Shown piece by piece: positions 20,998-32,058 of a stretch of 64,000 nt of DNA. Positions within the stretch are counted from its first letter, which is position 1. Every line of letters starts with the position of its first letter. The notes beneath the pieces were generated by a model. It searched no databases, had not been told where the DNA came from, and was given only the letters and a program-made list of their open reading frames with translations. Source of the DNA: Leishmania mexicana MHOM/GT/2001/U1103 (taxonomy: Eukaryota; Euglenozoa; Kinetoplastea; Trypanosomatida; Trypanosomatidae); contig NC_018312.1 in the NCBI RefSeq assembly GCF_000234665.1, positions 132,516 through 196,515 of the forward strand, given 5' to 3'. Position numbers and translations under genes: made by a program.

Positions 20998-22584
20998 TGT
21001 GTGTGTGTGTGTTCCTTCTTCCCTTGTCATCGAGGCGTCAGAGCACCTTCGAAAAGGAGGGAGAAGAGAGAAAGCAGCCACGACGGAAAAGAAAAAGATG
21101 GAAATGCAAACTGAGCCACAGGAGAGAGAAGAAAGAAAAGGAACAAGAACGCTTTGGGAGTGAATTTCTCTGCTTTTTTTTGCATGTATGCGGATGCCGC
21201 GTGTGCTGTACAACGGAGAAGGCGCATGCACACCAAGGATTACATTCAGCACCTCCACCTCCTCCTTTAGGCGCGATTCGTCAACACAGAAACAAAACAC
21301 CAGAGGGATCTGACAGGCGACGTGAGTGCCGTGGAGGATGTGAAGAAGGCGAAAGAACAGATGAGGCACGGGTGGTGCGCAAAGACGAAGAGGAAGAAGG
21401 GAAGAGAAGACGGTCTCGTGGTTTACTTCGGTTTGTATGTGTGACGGTCGTGTTTTTTTTGTTCTACAACAAGAAAGTAAAAGCCCACACACACATGCAC
21501 GCACCGTAAACGTTCTTTCCCCGCTTTTGCGTTCCCGTCACCCGCGTATCTCCCTCGTTGTCGTTTGCTTTCACAGCCGCGCCATCATGAGAGTGACTGT
21601 CTGCGCCCAACAGAGAGAAACACACGCACGCCAAGGAACTTTGGGCAAAGGTAAAAGACACCAAATGAACAAGAGAACGAGGAGAGAGGGTGGGGGTAAA
21701 GGAAAAGGAGATGGGCATCAGCTCTGCTCTCGGTACGGTACGCCCATCCAAACACGAGGAATCGAAGAGAAGAGAGAGGAGGCAAAGCTCATGGGAGGCT
21801 GGAAATGGGGGGAGGAAGAGAATGGAAGGAAAGTGAGCGAGCCGACACACGAGCGGCACCACGTTAAGGACATCGTAAGTGGTGCGAAGTTACCAAAAAG
21901 AAGATCTTCGGGCAAGTAAGGGGGAGGGAGAGGGGTGCAGACATGCCAGATGGTTTTTGTTTTGCTTAGCGACAAGAGGCATCGCACCCAGCCCCAGCAG
22001 AGATCAGAGGCAGTGAAAGGAGACGAGCTAAAGGAGAGAGCAGTGTTGTCGGTGAGGGCGTCGAGAAGTGGGGGGGGGGGGGGGCAATGGCGAAAACACA
22101 AACAGCAAACGAACACAATAGAAAAAAATCGAATCGGAAATAGTAGCAGTAGTACAAGGAGCATGAAGAAAAAAAGAACACGCGCACGCTCTAGAGTAAA
22201 AGAGAGCGCGCGCAGAGGTGAACCACCGCAGCCCCCCTCCACGGGAAAGGGAATGCATACGAGAAATGTACAGCCAGCGCTGACGGCGGGAAGACACTAC
22301 AGTGGACGAGGGTTCAAGGAGAATTGGACCTCACATCACGAAGCAATACAGCAACCCCCCAGCAGGCAGTCGAATTCTCGCACACAGCCGTACACATACC
22401 CGCACGCCGTGATAAGGAGAGAAAAGAGAAGGAGTGGAGGGTGCAAGCGAAACATGACAAGATGGTGCACAACCCAGGAGGAGGGCCTGGCACAGAGGAT
22501 GGCACCGTCGTACCCTCCCCCGGTGAAGCTGCGAACCGGGAAGCATGGCGGTCACGCGGCAATGGGTTAAGCCACATTCATGCT
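20998..22584. other. Phosphatase 3' flank / spacer
   Basis: No gene supported. The plus strand is strongly A/G-rich. It contains the (TG)n tract beside copy B and an uninterrupted G15 run at 22070-22084. It is probably the 3' UTR of the FCP1-like gene. Confidence 0.5.
22070..22084 (+). repeat. G15 homopolymer
   Basis: Fifteen consecutive G in the probable 3' UTR region of the phosphatase gene. The transcribed (minus) strand carries C15, so the RNA would have a C tract and the non-template DNA could form G-quadruplex structures. Confidence 0.7.
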
Positions 22585-23784
22585 TCAAATAGGGGTGAGG
22601 ACGTTAAGATCCACAAATCCGCCCCGCTCCAGTCGGATGACTTGCCGGCTGATGCGCTTGCTCGCGAAGACGTCGGCGACGCATGGGGAGGTGAAACGGC
22701 GGAACACATGCTCAAAGATGTCAGCCAACACCAACAGCGTCTTCTCCTGTGCGTTGTATGCTCTCGGGTGTGGCACAATAAAGTCCCCAACGAGAAGAGA
22801 GTTGCGCGGGTTTGCACGGAACACGCTGGGGGTGTTGTCTATGAGGAGTACTCGATCCATGGGGCGGCCTAACAGACGAAGGTCCTTTGTGCAACCTATG
22901 TCGCCAGACCACCACAAGGGGTGGCGGTAGATGCAGTACTGCACGGCACAAACCGAGTCGATGGTGCGAATCACATCCAGCGCGTACTCTCGCGTTCCGG
23001 CCGTCCACACAATAACCTCACACTTGCCCTTCAGCGTCCTCAGCAGCTGAATTACACCAGGACGCTTGTAGACGGTCATGTCACGACTATACACAAGAGT
23101 CTCGTCGAGATCTAGCACAACAACGAGCTTGCCGACATCCTGAGGCCGGGGCGGTGGGATCAAGGTGAGCGAGAACGTCAGCGGCATGGAAGGAAGTGAT
23201 GTTGCGGTGTCGGTACTCCCCGCGCGCTTTGACGTGCAGGACGAGCTAGGTACAGTAACTGTGTCGAGACGCGGTTTTGAGGGGAAGGCCGCGTCTTGCG
23301 GTGCATCTGTCCATGTAGCGGAGATGGGGGTTGGCTCTACAGTTGTCGGGAAAAGAGGGCTGGAGATGGCGTTCGCTTTTCGGCCGCTCCTGGTCGAGTG
23401 TTGATGCCTGGCCGCATGAGAGCCGGCCCCCAGGAGGTTGCTGAGCGCCTCTTGTGCGAGCGTGGAGCGCTGACCAAACGGCATGGATGAAATCGGAACC
23501 GTGGAACCAACGACGTGTGACGCGGTGTGAGTGCCGTCGGGCGCTGCAGTCGTGGAGAATCGGGAGGGGGAAGCGTTCTCTACCGCTACGCAGATCGATT
23601 CCTCCAAATGCGAGAAGGGAGTCTCAAAGGTCGTTAAAAGACGGTCACACGGTTGCTTGTAGCTGGAGCTAAGAACCGACGGGGCTGTTTGTCGGTTCCA
23701 GCGCCATCCAGGGTCGTGGTGCGTCTTATTGGCGCCTCGCTCCTTGTCATGCCTGTGAACATGCGACGAGGTAGAAACACGCAT
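22585..23784 (-). CDS. FCP1/SCP-like protein phosphatase (HAD family)
   Basis: A 399-residue protein with a C-terminal NLI-interacting-factor/FCP1 homology domain, related to small CTD phosphatases and Dullard. The aspartate nucleophile motif DLDET is at residues 225-229 (D225, D227). It is followed by IVWTAGTREYA and then by RVLLIDNTPSVF, which carries the late HAD Asp-Asn region. The first ~200 residues are Ser/Thr/Pro-rich and look disordered. Members of this family remove phosphate from Ser/Thr of protein substrates such as the RNA polymerase II tail; trypanosomatid Pol II lacks the heptad repeats, so the substrate here is open. The ATG at 23784 gives the full open frame. SIDER-like copies B and C flank the gene in direct orientation. 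Confidence 0.9.
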   Translation of the reverse strand: MRVSTSSHVHRHDKERGANKTHHDPGWRWNRQTAPSVLSSSYKQPCDRLLTTFETPFSHLEESICVAVENASPSRFSTTAAPDGTHTASHVVGSTVPISSMPFGQRSTLAQEALSNLLGAGSHAARHQHSTRSGRKANAISSPLFPTTVEPTPISATWTDAPQDAAFPSKPRLDTVTVPSSSCTSKRAGSTDTATSLPSMPLTFSLTLIPPPRPQDVGKLVVVLDLDETLVYSRDMTVYKRPGVIQLLRTLKGKCEVIVWTAGTREYALDVIRTIDSVCAVQYCIYRHPLWWSGDIGCTKDLRLLGRPMDRVLLIDNTPSVFRANPRNSLLVGDFIVPHPRAYNAQEKTLLVLADIFEHVFRRFTSPCVADVFASKRISRQVIRLERGGFVDLNVLTPI

Positions 23785-24460
23785 CTTGGGAGTAGAGGCC
23801 CACTCTACGGCGATGCGGTCGGCAATGCTGAAATGACCGAAAAGAAGCTGCCGCCTACGGCGTTGCGATAGCTTCTAATGACGGGCCGGTGATTCCCTGA
23901 GCTGAAGGAGGAGAAAAAGGAAGGAAGAAACGCCACGAAACAAGGAGGAAAACGGAAAAGTCCCTTCTGAATTTCCCTCGGTAGATTCTTTTCCCTTTGC
24001 TATGGAAGCAGGCGAAAGAAAGTTGGATTAGACGTGTGCGTGCAGCGATGCGTATCGGCGCAGCGATGAAGGAAAGGTGATGACCGTAGATCAGAGGGTA
24101 GGGGATGCAAGAAAGCGAACGAGAAGAGCAACGACAGAATGTACGAGAAAGAAAAATAAAGAAAGAGAGCTGAAGGAAACAAAAAAAAAGCGGGAAAGCT
24201 GTCAGTAATTGCCAAACAGCCAGCGACTGCCGTCGACCTTTCTTTATTATTATTTTGGTCGGCGTGTCGTACAATTAGAGGGACGTTTGTATTTCCTCTT
24301 TGTGGCTTGTACGGAGTGGAGAGGAGGTAAAGCAGAGAGAAGTGGAAAAGGAGACGACACACAAGCACACACGGGGAAGAGAGGAGAGGGGAGAAAGGAG
24401 AGAGTGAAAGCGCAGCAGACGCAACGGAAAATAGAAGAAGCATGTAGCACCTCAACGCGT
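23785..24460. other. Intergenic upstream of phosphatase
   Basis: No gene supported. It is a purine-rich plus strand between SIDER-like copy C and the phosphatase start. Confidence 0.5.
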
Positions 24461-24980
24461 CCACCATTCTCTGCCGTACAACGTGAATTCGCTCTACCCA
24501 CCGGACCTGCCGCAAGCCCCATCCGCGACCTGCGAAGCAGCGCTAGGCACACCCGTTACACCAATGCGCCGACCCACTCATCTCAGCAGCGGCACACGCC
24601 TCAAGCGCTACCCACCCACCCCCGCATCGCGGGTCGTCGCCCAGTGCATCTCCCCGCGGTGGCACCCAGGCGCCCCACACCAGCAGGCAGTGTGAGGCCC
24701 GGGGGTGGGAGACGTACGCGTCGCGCTGACACTTCGCCCATCACATGGGCGGCACACGGGCGCATTCGCTGTCGCAGGTCGCTCCGATGCAGCGCCGTGT
24801 ACGACCTGGCCGCCGACATCCGTCGCGGCAAACCACTCTGGCCTCCCCACGTCGTAGGCACTTGACCCCCTGTCACCACCAGAGGTGGCTCGGCATTGGC
24901 AGAGGTAGAGGGGCTGCACGGCTTCCCCACACAGAGTGTGAGGGGTGTACGGGGCCCCGAGGTACCGCGCACTGAGGTAT
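24461..24980 (-). mobile_element. SIDER2-like retroposon, copy C
   Basis: Nearly identical to copies A and B, and sense to transcription. It lies ~0.7 kb upstream of the phosphatase start and ~3.6 kb downstream of the first kinesin. It forms an inverted pair with copy D, 2.3 kb away. Confidence 0.75.
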
Positions 24981-27276
24981 CCCCCTGTCAGCAGGGGAAA
25001 GGGCAAAATTCTATGCGTACATATTTATGCAAATCGATATATTTTTTGTGCACAGCCCTCACAAAGGCGCGGAGACGAAGAAAAAAGGCTGAAAAGAGGG
25101 TGGCAGCGACACCCAAGGGAAAGTGGGCGAAAGAGATACAACAGGAGAATACCCAACGGAGACAAAAATGGGCACACAGCAGCGGCGTCCATAATACAGT
25201 CAAACAGTCGATACAGCAGTGGAACTGATCACCCGACGGAGAAAATGACCTAAAGAGAGGGAGAAGGGAAGACAACCACAGCAAGGAAACAAAGAGATAA
25301 GGCAGATAGAGAGAGTCGGAAACGGGGGAGAATACGGCGGGGTGAAAAAGAAACGAATGGCGGAGAAAAAAAGATGTCACCCAGAACGAAAGCGTGTGAG
25401 AAGATGCAAGAGAGAGAACGAGGGAGCGCACGAATGCGCATGTAGCAGAGAGAAGAGCAAATAAGAGAGAGAAAAACGAGGTGGGCATCGTCGTAACCAT
25501 ACAGAGGACATAACGCGCAAGAAAAGAAAAAGTTGAAGCAAGGCAAGGAAGGAGCAGTTACGTTGAGCTGCACGGCATACGCCATACAAGCGCGATCCTT
25601 TGAGAAAAAGACGTTAATGACCTGGTTCAGAGAGAGAATCTTCGACATCTGCGAAGCAAGTGAATATCTTTGTAGGTGTATCGGTGCGGTGAGTCTGTGC
25701 CAGCCAGTGCGCGTGTAAAAAGGAACCTTCCTTTCCCTTTTTTTCTCTCCATCGCTGATGCCTTGGCAGTGATGTAGCCAGCGGGCAGTGAAGACACCAG
25801 GGAAACAAAGATGAGCAGAAATAGCGAGCGCAAAAGAAGGCGGAGGCGCCGCTAAAAAAAAACCTTGCTACTACTTTGTCCCTTTCCTGCCTAGCAGCCT
25901 TGAATGAGTCACAGCGCAAACCACTTATGCACATGCTGTCACGTCTACCCGTGAGCCTCAAGGGAAAACAGAGTGGAAGGAAACGAAACGTTAGCGGTGT
26001 CCCTCAAGTGAGAAGCGCGACTTGGGGGAGGAACAGAGAGCCGTGCACAAGTCCAAACAAACAAAAAAAAGGAGGCCAGGGAAGGGGCAACAGTGGTAGA
26101 GTCCAGCGTGTGGATCGGGCGTGTCTGAGTGAGTACGTACACCTGCGGCGAACAATCTAATATATATATATATAATTCAATGTGCCATTCACTCATGAGT
26201 ACGCCAGAAAATGTACGAGATAATGGCTCAGTGAGCGAGAAAAAAAATGCGCAAGACAGGTCAAGGGAGAAAGAGTTCAAGCAACCGAGAGGCCGGAGGG
26301 AGAGGTAAAGGAACACACGCCGCAGAGCAAAGAGGGGAAAGCAGGATGAGAGGACAGGAAAACGGATAAGGAAAGATCACAATCTGGATAGGGCAAATGG
26401 CATCCGCAAGTCCACGCGCACGCACACACGCGCAGACAGACGCACAGCCGAGCGAAACAAAAAAGAACCCAAAAAGTAGCCGCCGAGAGAGGGAATGAAA
26501 GGAGGTGGAAAGCGGTGCTCTTCCCCTGTGCCGTCGTCCTTCCCTTCCCGGAGCAGTCTGTCTTCGTGTCGCGTTTTTTTTATTCTTGTTGTCGTTGCTA
26601 ACGTGCCTGCGATATTTCTGGGAGAGAAGAGGCTCCTCTCTCTTTCTCTGTTTTCTTTTTCAGTGCGCTGAAACGACTGCAGGGCCTTGTCTACTGCGCA
26701 ACGTGTTTTACACAGAGAGAGAGTGGGGAGGAGGCACCGGGAATGAGAGCGGCACACAAAACAGAAGTCCTGTACGCGTGTGTATGGGAGGGGCCAGGGT
26801 GGGGGTGAGGGAGTGATGGAGGAAAGTGCCGATGTGTGTGCCCATTTCCGATTCGAGTACAATCATGACATGACAGATCGTACAAAAGAAGGCGGAAAGG
26901 TGGAGGGTGAAACGCCAAACACGCAGCCACTCACACCACCTGAGACTCGAGGAAGCACACCTTAATGTCTACACGCACGGGTTGTGTGTTCACTCGCTTC
27001 CGCATTGCTGACAGTGGAAAATCTTCTGGAGTCCCTTCTGTTTCTTCTCTTTCTTTTGAGATCGAGGGAGTGAAAAAAAATAAAGTTCGCACTGAAAGAA
27101 GGTGTCGCCCATAAGCGTCGCACTCGGAAGAGAACTCTAATATGCTCTCGCTGATGCTGACACGCATTTCTCTTTTCTGTGATATTCGCTCTGTTCTGGT
27201 ATGAGCCTCTGAATCACTGATTCACCTGAGACGACACTTTTCGCATACAAGAGAATACGGACGACGAGGGGACAAC
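24981..27276. other. Spacer between inverted SIDER-like copies
   Basis: About 2.3 kb with no supported gene. The plus strand is A/G-rich with short TATA-type dinucleotide runs (26160-26174). It is the loop of the C/D inverted pair. Confidence 0.5.
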
Positions 27277-27809
27277 TCAGTGCACGGTACCTCGGGGCCT
27301 CGTACACCCCTCACACTCTGTGTGGGGAAGCCGTGCAGCCCCTCTACCTCTGCCAATGCCGAGCCACCTCTGGTGGTGACAGGGGGTCAAGTGCCTACGA
27401 CGTGGGGAGGCCAGAGTGGTTTGCCGCGACGGATGTCGGCGGCCAGGTCGTACACGGCGCTGCGTCGGGGCGACCTGCGACAGCGAATGCGCCCGTGTGC
27501 CGCCCATGTGATGGGCGAAGTGTCAGCGCGACGCGTACGTCTCCCACCCCCGGGCCTCACACTGCCTGCTGGTGTGGGGCGCCTGGGTGCCACCGCGGGG
27601 AGATGCACTGGGCGGCGACCCGCGATGCGGGGGTGGGTGGGTAGCGCTTGAGGCGTGTGCCGCTGCTGAGATGAGTGGGTCGGCGCATTGGTGTAACGGG
27701 TGTGCCTAGCGCTGCTTCGCAGGTCGCGGATGGGGCTTGCGGCAGGCCCGGTGGGTAGAGCGAATTCACGTTGTACGGCAGAGAATGGTGGGCATGCTGA
27801 AAAAAAAAA
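27277..27809 (+). mobile_element. SIDER2-like retroposon, copy D (antisense)
   Basis: Nearly identical to copy A but in opposite orientation, ending in a clear 3' A10 tail at 27800-27809, which defines the element's direction. It is antisense to the local minus-strand transcription, unlike the other copies. It lies ~0.7 kb downstream of the first kinesin stop, probably in its 3' UTR. Confidence 0.78.
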
Positions 27810-28547
27810 GAGAACTGGTGAGCAACGGTAGCAAACCAACAAGACCAAGGAGGAAGGCAGCCGTTAGACAAGAAAGAGGAAGAAGTAAAAGAGATGTTCG
27901 GGACTCTCACAAGGTTCAAGCCGACCCTCCCCCCCTCTACACACACACACAAACGCCAAACAGAAAAAGGGAGAAGAACAGGCTCACACAGCTTCCATGA
28001 AACCTTTTCTACGTGCTTGCCACCACCCGGACGTGCGGAAAGCGGCATTCGCGTGACAGAAAAAAGGGGGAGAGAGTTGTCGAGCACGACAGAAGTGAGA
28101 AAACGCGTGTTTGAGCGATGATGAAACACACGAGGAAGAAGAAACGGCGACAGAAAGAAACAGACATAGAGCAAGTGTACCCTGCGAGAGAGGGAGGAGA
28201 GCGGCATGTGCAACATAGCACCACAAAGCGCCACACCAGTCCATCAGCGACCGCAACGAACGCAAGGCGAAAAGGAAACGAGCGCCGAGTACAGGAAAAG
28301 GACGAAACAAAACAAGTGTGTCAAATGCCGGAAAAAAGAGCGAAGCCAGCTGTGAGCGGGAGAGAAGGAAGAAAATGCGGCACAGAGACCGTGATGCACA
28401 CACAACATGCGCATCCACAGAAAGGGCGCGCACAGTAAAGCAAGAGTGCCTCATCGTATTATGCCAACGGGGTAAGAAGGTGAGGTGTGGATTGGGCCGC
28501 ACGCGTGGGCCAACACCTGCGCTGTCGCCCCAATTGCATTTTCTCTA
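27810..28547. other. Kinesin 3' flank
   Basis: No gene supported. It is purine-rich 3' flank between copy D and the kinesin stop codon. Confidence 0.5.
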
Positions 28548-30317
28548 CTACGTACTAAACCCAAACACCTCGAACGTAAACAGATGATGAGTGCTGAAGT
28601 GCGCAATCACCTCCGGTGACAAATGTGGCAGCTCAAACCGCTTTACGAGATCCCAGCGCGGATTAACAGTGTCTTTCGCCGTGCTCGTGGTGAAGTAACG
28701 GTTATCCTGATCGTATAGCAGAGACAGTTTGCAAAAGGAGTGTCGGCAAAACTGCGGCGGGAGGCCCTCAGCACTGACTATCCGCAGACAGAACTTGATA
28801 CTCTGCCCCACCAGCTCCATTGGATCCTCGCGTACTGTATGATCTTTGCTCAGGGAGAATACTTGCACATGCAAGATGGAAGATGTCGCCTGACCGTTTT
28901 CGGCTAGTAAAGCGAGGCGGTACGCCCGCTTCTCGCCACGAAGCACGCCCCGCAGTGAGATGGCGCAACGGCCCTTGTAAAAGAGAAATGAGGCTTCGTT
29001 GTCTAGAGACCAAATCATACGCTTTTCGGCTGCCTCGACTCGACGTCGAAGGGCAAGGTTGCCTAGCTGAATATGCTGCAGTGTACTTTTCAGCCGCAGC
29101 GCGGCAGTGTCTTGCGAGCGGGCAGTATGAACAGCGAGACGCAGCGCACCCCGCTCCTCCTGCAGTATCGCCACATCCACCTCCTTTGCATCCCTCGCCG
29201 CCGCTAGACTCTCCAGTTGCTTCTCTAAGCTTGACACAACCGCCTTCAGCTCCTTCAGCTCCAGGCTCTTGAAGATGCTGTTCACCTTCGCCTTGTTTGT
29301 GATGGCCATCGCGTTAGTGGCGTAGTCCAGCGTGGAGATGGACTCCGTCAGGTTGAACGCTGTCGGCGACACCGTCGCCAGCATCCACGTCTTGCTGTTC
29401 CCGCCAAAGCTCTCCGACAGCAGTCGCGTCAGCTTCGACTCGCGCAGCGAGATGAAGGCGTCGCCGCCCTTGCGATCGCTGAAGGAGTTCAGCGCGCGCC
29501 CGAGCATCAGCAGTGAGTGGTTGATCTTCTTTGCCTCCTCAAACTGCTGCCCGGTCGACTCTGTCTTCGCCTGCCGCTCGCTCCCCGCAAGGTCCACCAG
29601 CGACACAACGCACTCCAGATCCTTCTTTTCCACGCACGCGAACTCCTGCGACAGCGAGATCTGCATGATCGCGTGCGACCGCGAGCTCGTCTCGTTCATT
29701 TTAGTCTCCGCCGTCTGACGGTTCGCGTTGCCCTTCCGCAGCAGCTCTATCATCCGCTCAGCGCTCAGCACCTGATGCACGCTCGCGCCACGCACGTACA
29801 CGCGCCGACTCGGGTCCTCGTGGATCTCTAGCGACTCCGGCTCCTGCCCGCGCTGCCGCGGCGCAAGCAGGTCGCGCACCTTCTCCATGTACACCTCGAT
29901 CATCGACAGCGACACCTTGATCGTCAGGTCAGCGTCCTCGTCCACCATCCGCTGCGCCTCGTCGAACAGGCACCGCACAAACCGCGGCGCCACCCCCGCG
30001 CGCTCCTCGCACCCCATGTCCCCGAGCAGGCTGTACGTCTTTCCGCTCCCCGTCTGCCCGTACGCAAACAGGCACACGTTGAACCCCTTGTACGCCTCTC
30101 TCAGCATCGGCCACCCGATAGCCTCGAACACCTCCGCCTGGTCGCCGCTGAACACATGGTCGAAGCGGTACGCACGCTTCGTCCTTTGCTCGTCATCCAC
30201 GACGACACTGCCGCCCTCGGCACCGCGCACAACAACCTTAGTGCTATGCCGAGCCCCTTTCTTTACGGGCCGAATGCGGAGAGAGACCTGCACGCGGGAC
30301 TTTGCATCCTCAGACAT
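28548..30317 (-). CDS. Kinesin motor protein, tandem copy 1
   Basis: A 589-residue microtubule motor with an N-terminal motor domain (about residues 8-345). P-loop GQTGSGKT is at 87-94, switch I NETSSRSHAI, switch II DLAGSER. A short coiled coil follows (about 350-420, with LKELKAVVSSLEKQLESL). The C-terminal ~150 residues look like a beta-sandwich: FCKLSLLYDQ, then VNPRWDLVKRFELP and LFTFEVFGFST. That resembles the C2-like/DUF3694 region of kinesin-3 tails. At 589 residues it is short for that family and has no FHA or PH domain. The motor core is identical in DNA to the next gene, while both ends differ. ATG at 30317. Cargo and cellular role are unknown. Confidence 0.93.
   Translation of the reverse strand: MSEDAKSRVQVSLRIRPVKKGARHSTKVVVRGAEGGSVVVDDEQRTKRAYRFDHVFSGDQAEVFEAIGWPMLREAYKGFNVCLFAYGQTGSGKTYSLLGDMGCEERAGVAPRFVRCLFDEAQRMVDEDADLTIKVSLSMIEVYMEKVRDLLAPRQRGQEPESLEIHEDPSRRVYVRGASVHQVLSAERMIELLRKGNANRQTAETKMNETSSRSHAIMQISLSQEFACVEKKDLECVVSLVDLAGSERQAKTESTGQQFEEAKKINHSLLMLGRALNSFSDRKGGDAFISLRESKLTRLLSESFGGNSKTWMLATVSPTAFNLTESISTLDYATNAMAITNKAKVNSIFKSLELKELKAVVSSLEKQLESLAAARDAKEVDVAILQEERGALRLAVHTARSQDTAALRLKSTLQHIQLGNLALRRRVEAAEKRMIWSLDNEASFLFYKGRCAISLRGVLRGEKRAYRLALLAENGQATSSILHVQVFSLSKDHTVREDPMELVGQSIKFCLRIVSAEGLPPQFCRHSFCKLSLLYDQDNRYFTTSTAKDTVNPRWDLVKRFELPHLSPEVIAHFSTHHLFTFEVFGFST
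29281..30230 (-). repeat. Identical kinesin motor tract, copy 1
   Basis: About 950 bp that matches 32789-33738 without a difference that I could find, at a constant offset of 3508. Both edges are abrupt: the left edge is at TTCACCTTCG and the right edge follows CACCGCGCAC. Confidence 0.88.
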
Positions 30318-31556
30318 GATTTGAATAGATCAAATTCGCCCTGTGTTTGGGGGTAAGGCGGGATGAAGAGGAGACTCTCGGGGTGTAACGGTGTGCGTGT
30401 TGGTGTACGCGTGTTTCGTGTCTCGGTCTCTTTGTCCAGCCCCTTTCTTCTGTCACAAGAAGTCAGAAAGAGAAACGAGACACATGCGTGCAGAGCACAC
30501 GAAGAAACAACGAGCGCAGGAATGCGGAAGCGTTGGGGAGGGGAAGAAGGAGTTCTACACGTCTACGCTCAAAGGCTCACTCAAGTCGCGCGCATGCACC
30601 AGGGTCAGCGGACAGATAAAACGCTGCTGAGAAGGTGGTGTGAGTGGCTCCCTCTTCGTGATCGCTGAAAACGATTTCAAACGGATTCTTTTGTCCGATG
30701 TGAGTGGGGACGAGCCGGAGTGCTCGAACGCAGTAGCAAGAGGCGGAGTCCTCTTGGATAGCACAGCCTGGCGTGTTAGAAACCACGAAAGCAGAAAGAG
30801 CCACAAAGAGATGCGCCTGTGCCCACTGGAGCAGGGCTCGAAGGCAGCAAGAGGCAAGCGTGGTAACGCCAACGGTCAACGCTGCATAGAAGAAAGTGAC
30901 AGAATAAGAGAAAAGCAGATGAGGTCACAGAAGCGGCCGAGAAAGAGCGAAAGGACTCGGCGCCTCTCCTGTTCCAGTTTGGGTGTGTTGCTGGCTGGGG
31001 ACAAACGTGCTGCACCCGCAGTAAACTCGACGAAGGTGTGTCTTCGGGGGCTAGGGACGTTGAGATGAGTAGGGGGAAGCTGTGGCATGACGCAGGTGGG
31101 CGTGAATCAGTATGGAAGAGCAGTGGTATTGGCCCAAGAAGCGAGAGGAGATGCGAGGCGAAGAGAGTCAGTTAACCGAGATGAAAGAGACGTAGAGAAG
31201 GGACACATATGAATGGCGTCTGTGCGAGCCAGTCCCCATTACTATGTGTGACACACTCACAGAGAGGCACGCAGACAAAGCGGGAATCGCGTGCTGCTTG
31301 AGGGAGAGAGGAAAGAAGCGAGTAACACGCCTTCCGAAACAGGAACCAAGGAAAGCACAGTATGGCATCCCCTGGTGGGTCGAATTGCCGCGTCCATGCA
31401 CTACTTGGGGGCAGTACGGAGAGCGATGAGATAGATCTGCAGGCTTGCCGAAAAAGAAGCCTGACCTCGCTTTTGATGCGTTCCGTTGTCTGATGCACAC
31501 AGGCCCGCTAGAGTGGAGTTGAGATCGCGTACTATAGCAGAATGGGCACGCCGAAA

Positions 31557-31590
<34 letters not shown>

Positions 31591-32058
31591 TGCATCTACT
31601 ACTTGTCCAGAGGCGCTACTGTGCAGGTGTCGAGTGAAATGTGCAAACCGACAAAAACACGCACAAACGGAGAAGCGAGAAGAAGCAGAGGAAGCAATTC
31701 CCGTTCGACTGCCACCCACCACTCTAACAGCAAGAGTAACGGTGACGAATCGGCGCTTCGCTCAAGGGTGAAAGAAAAAAAGAGCCCGCTGTGTCTCTGG
31801 TGCTCGAAGTAAGGCGCAAACAGAAAGCGTCACAAACTAACAGAAGAAGGCATAGAAAAGACCCCTCAGCTAGGTACGGCAGTTGTGCTCTCCACAACTC
31901 CACAGACAGGTGTGCAACTGGTGCGTTCAATGGGTTCTACAAGCTCTAGGAGGTCCATCAGCCACGCGCGAGTTCTTTTGCATGCACACATAGCACGGCA
32001 GCCCGCACTAAAATGTCCCAGAAGAACGACACAAGGTAGTAAGCAGGTGTTCATTTTT
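30318..32058. other. Inter-kinesin spacer with AT microsatellite
   Basis: No gene supported. It includes an almost pure (AT)n tract at 31557-31590 with one TATACAT interruption. It separates the two kinesins and probably holds the 3' UTR of copy 2. Confidence 0.5.
31557..31590. repeat. (AT)n microsatellite
   Basis: A 34 bp almost pure AT alternation with a single C interruption, between the two kinesins. It is self-complementary and able to form a cruciform or hairpin. Confidence 0.8.

Noticed and set aside
27280..27651. A 123-codon frame (MHGTSGPRTPLT...) present in several of the repeat copies
   Set aside because: It is shared because the SIDER-like copies are nearly identical. It is closed in the decayed copy, other frames are equally open, and SIDERs are non-coding.
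28820..30324. Long frames antisense to kinesin copy 1 (and the same in copy 2)
   Set aside because: Shadows of the kinesin reading frame caused by GC-rich codons.
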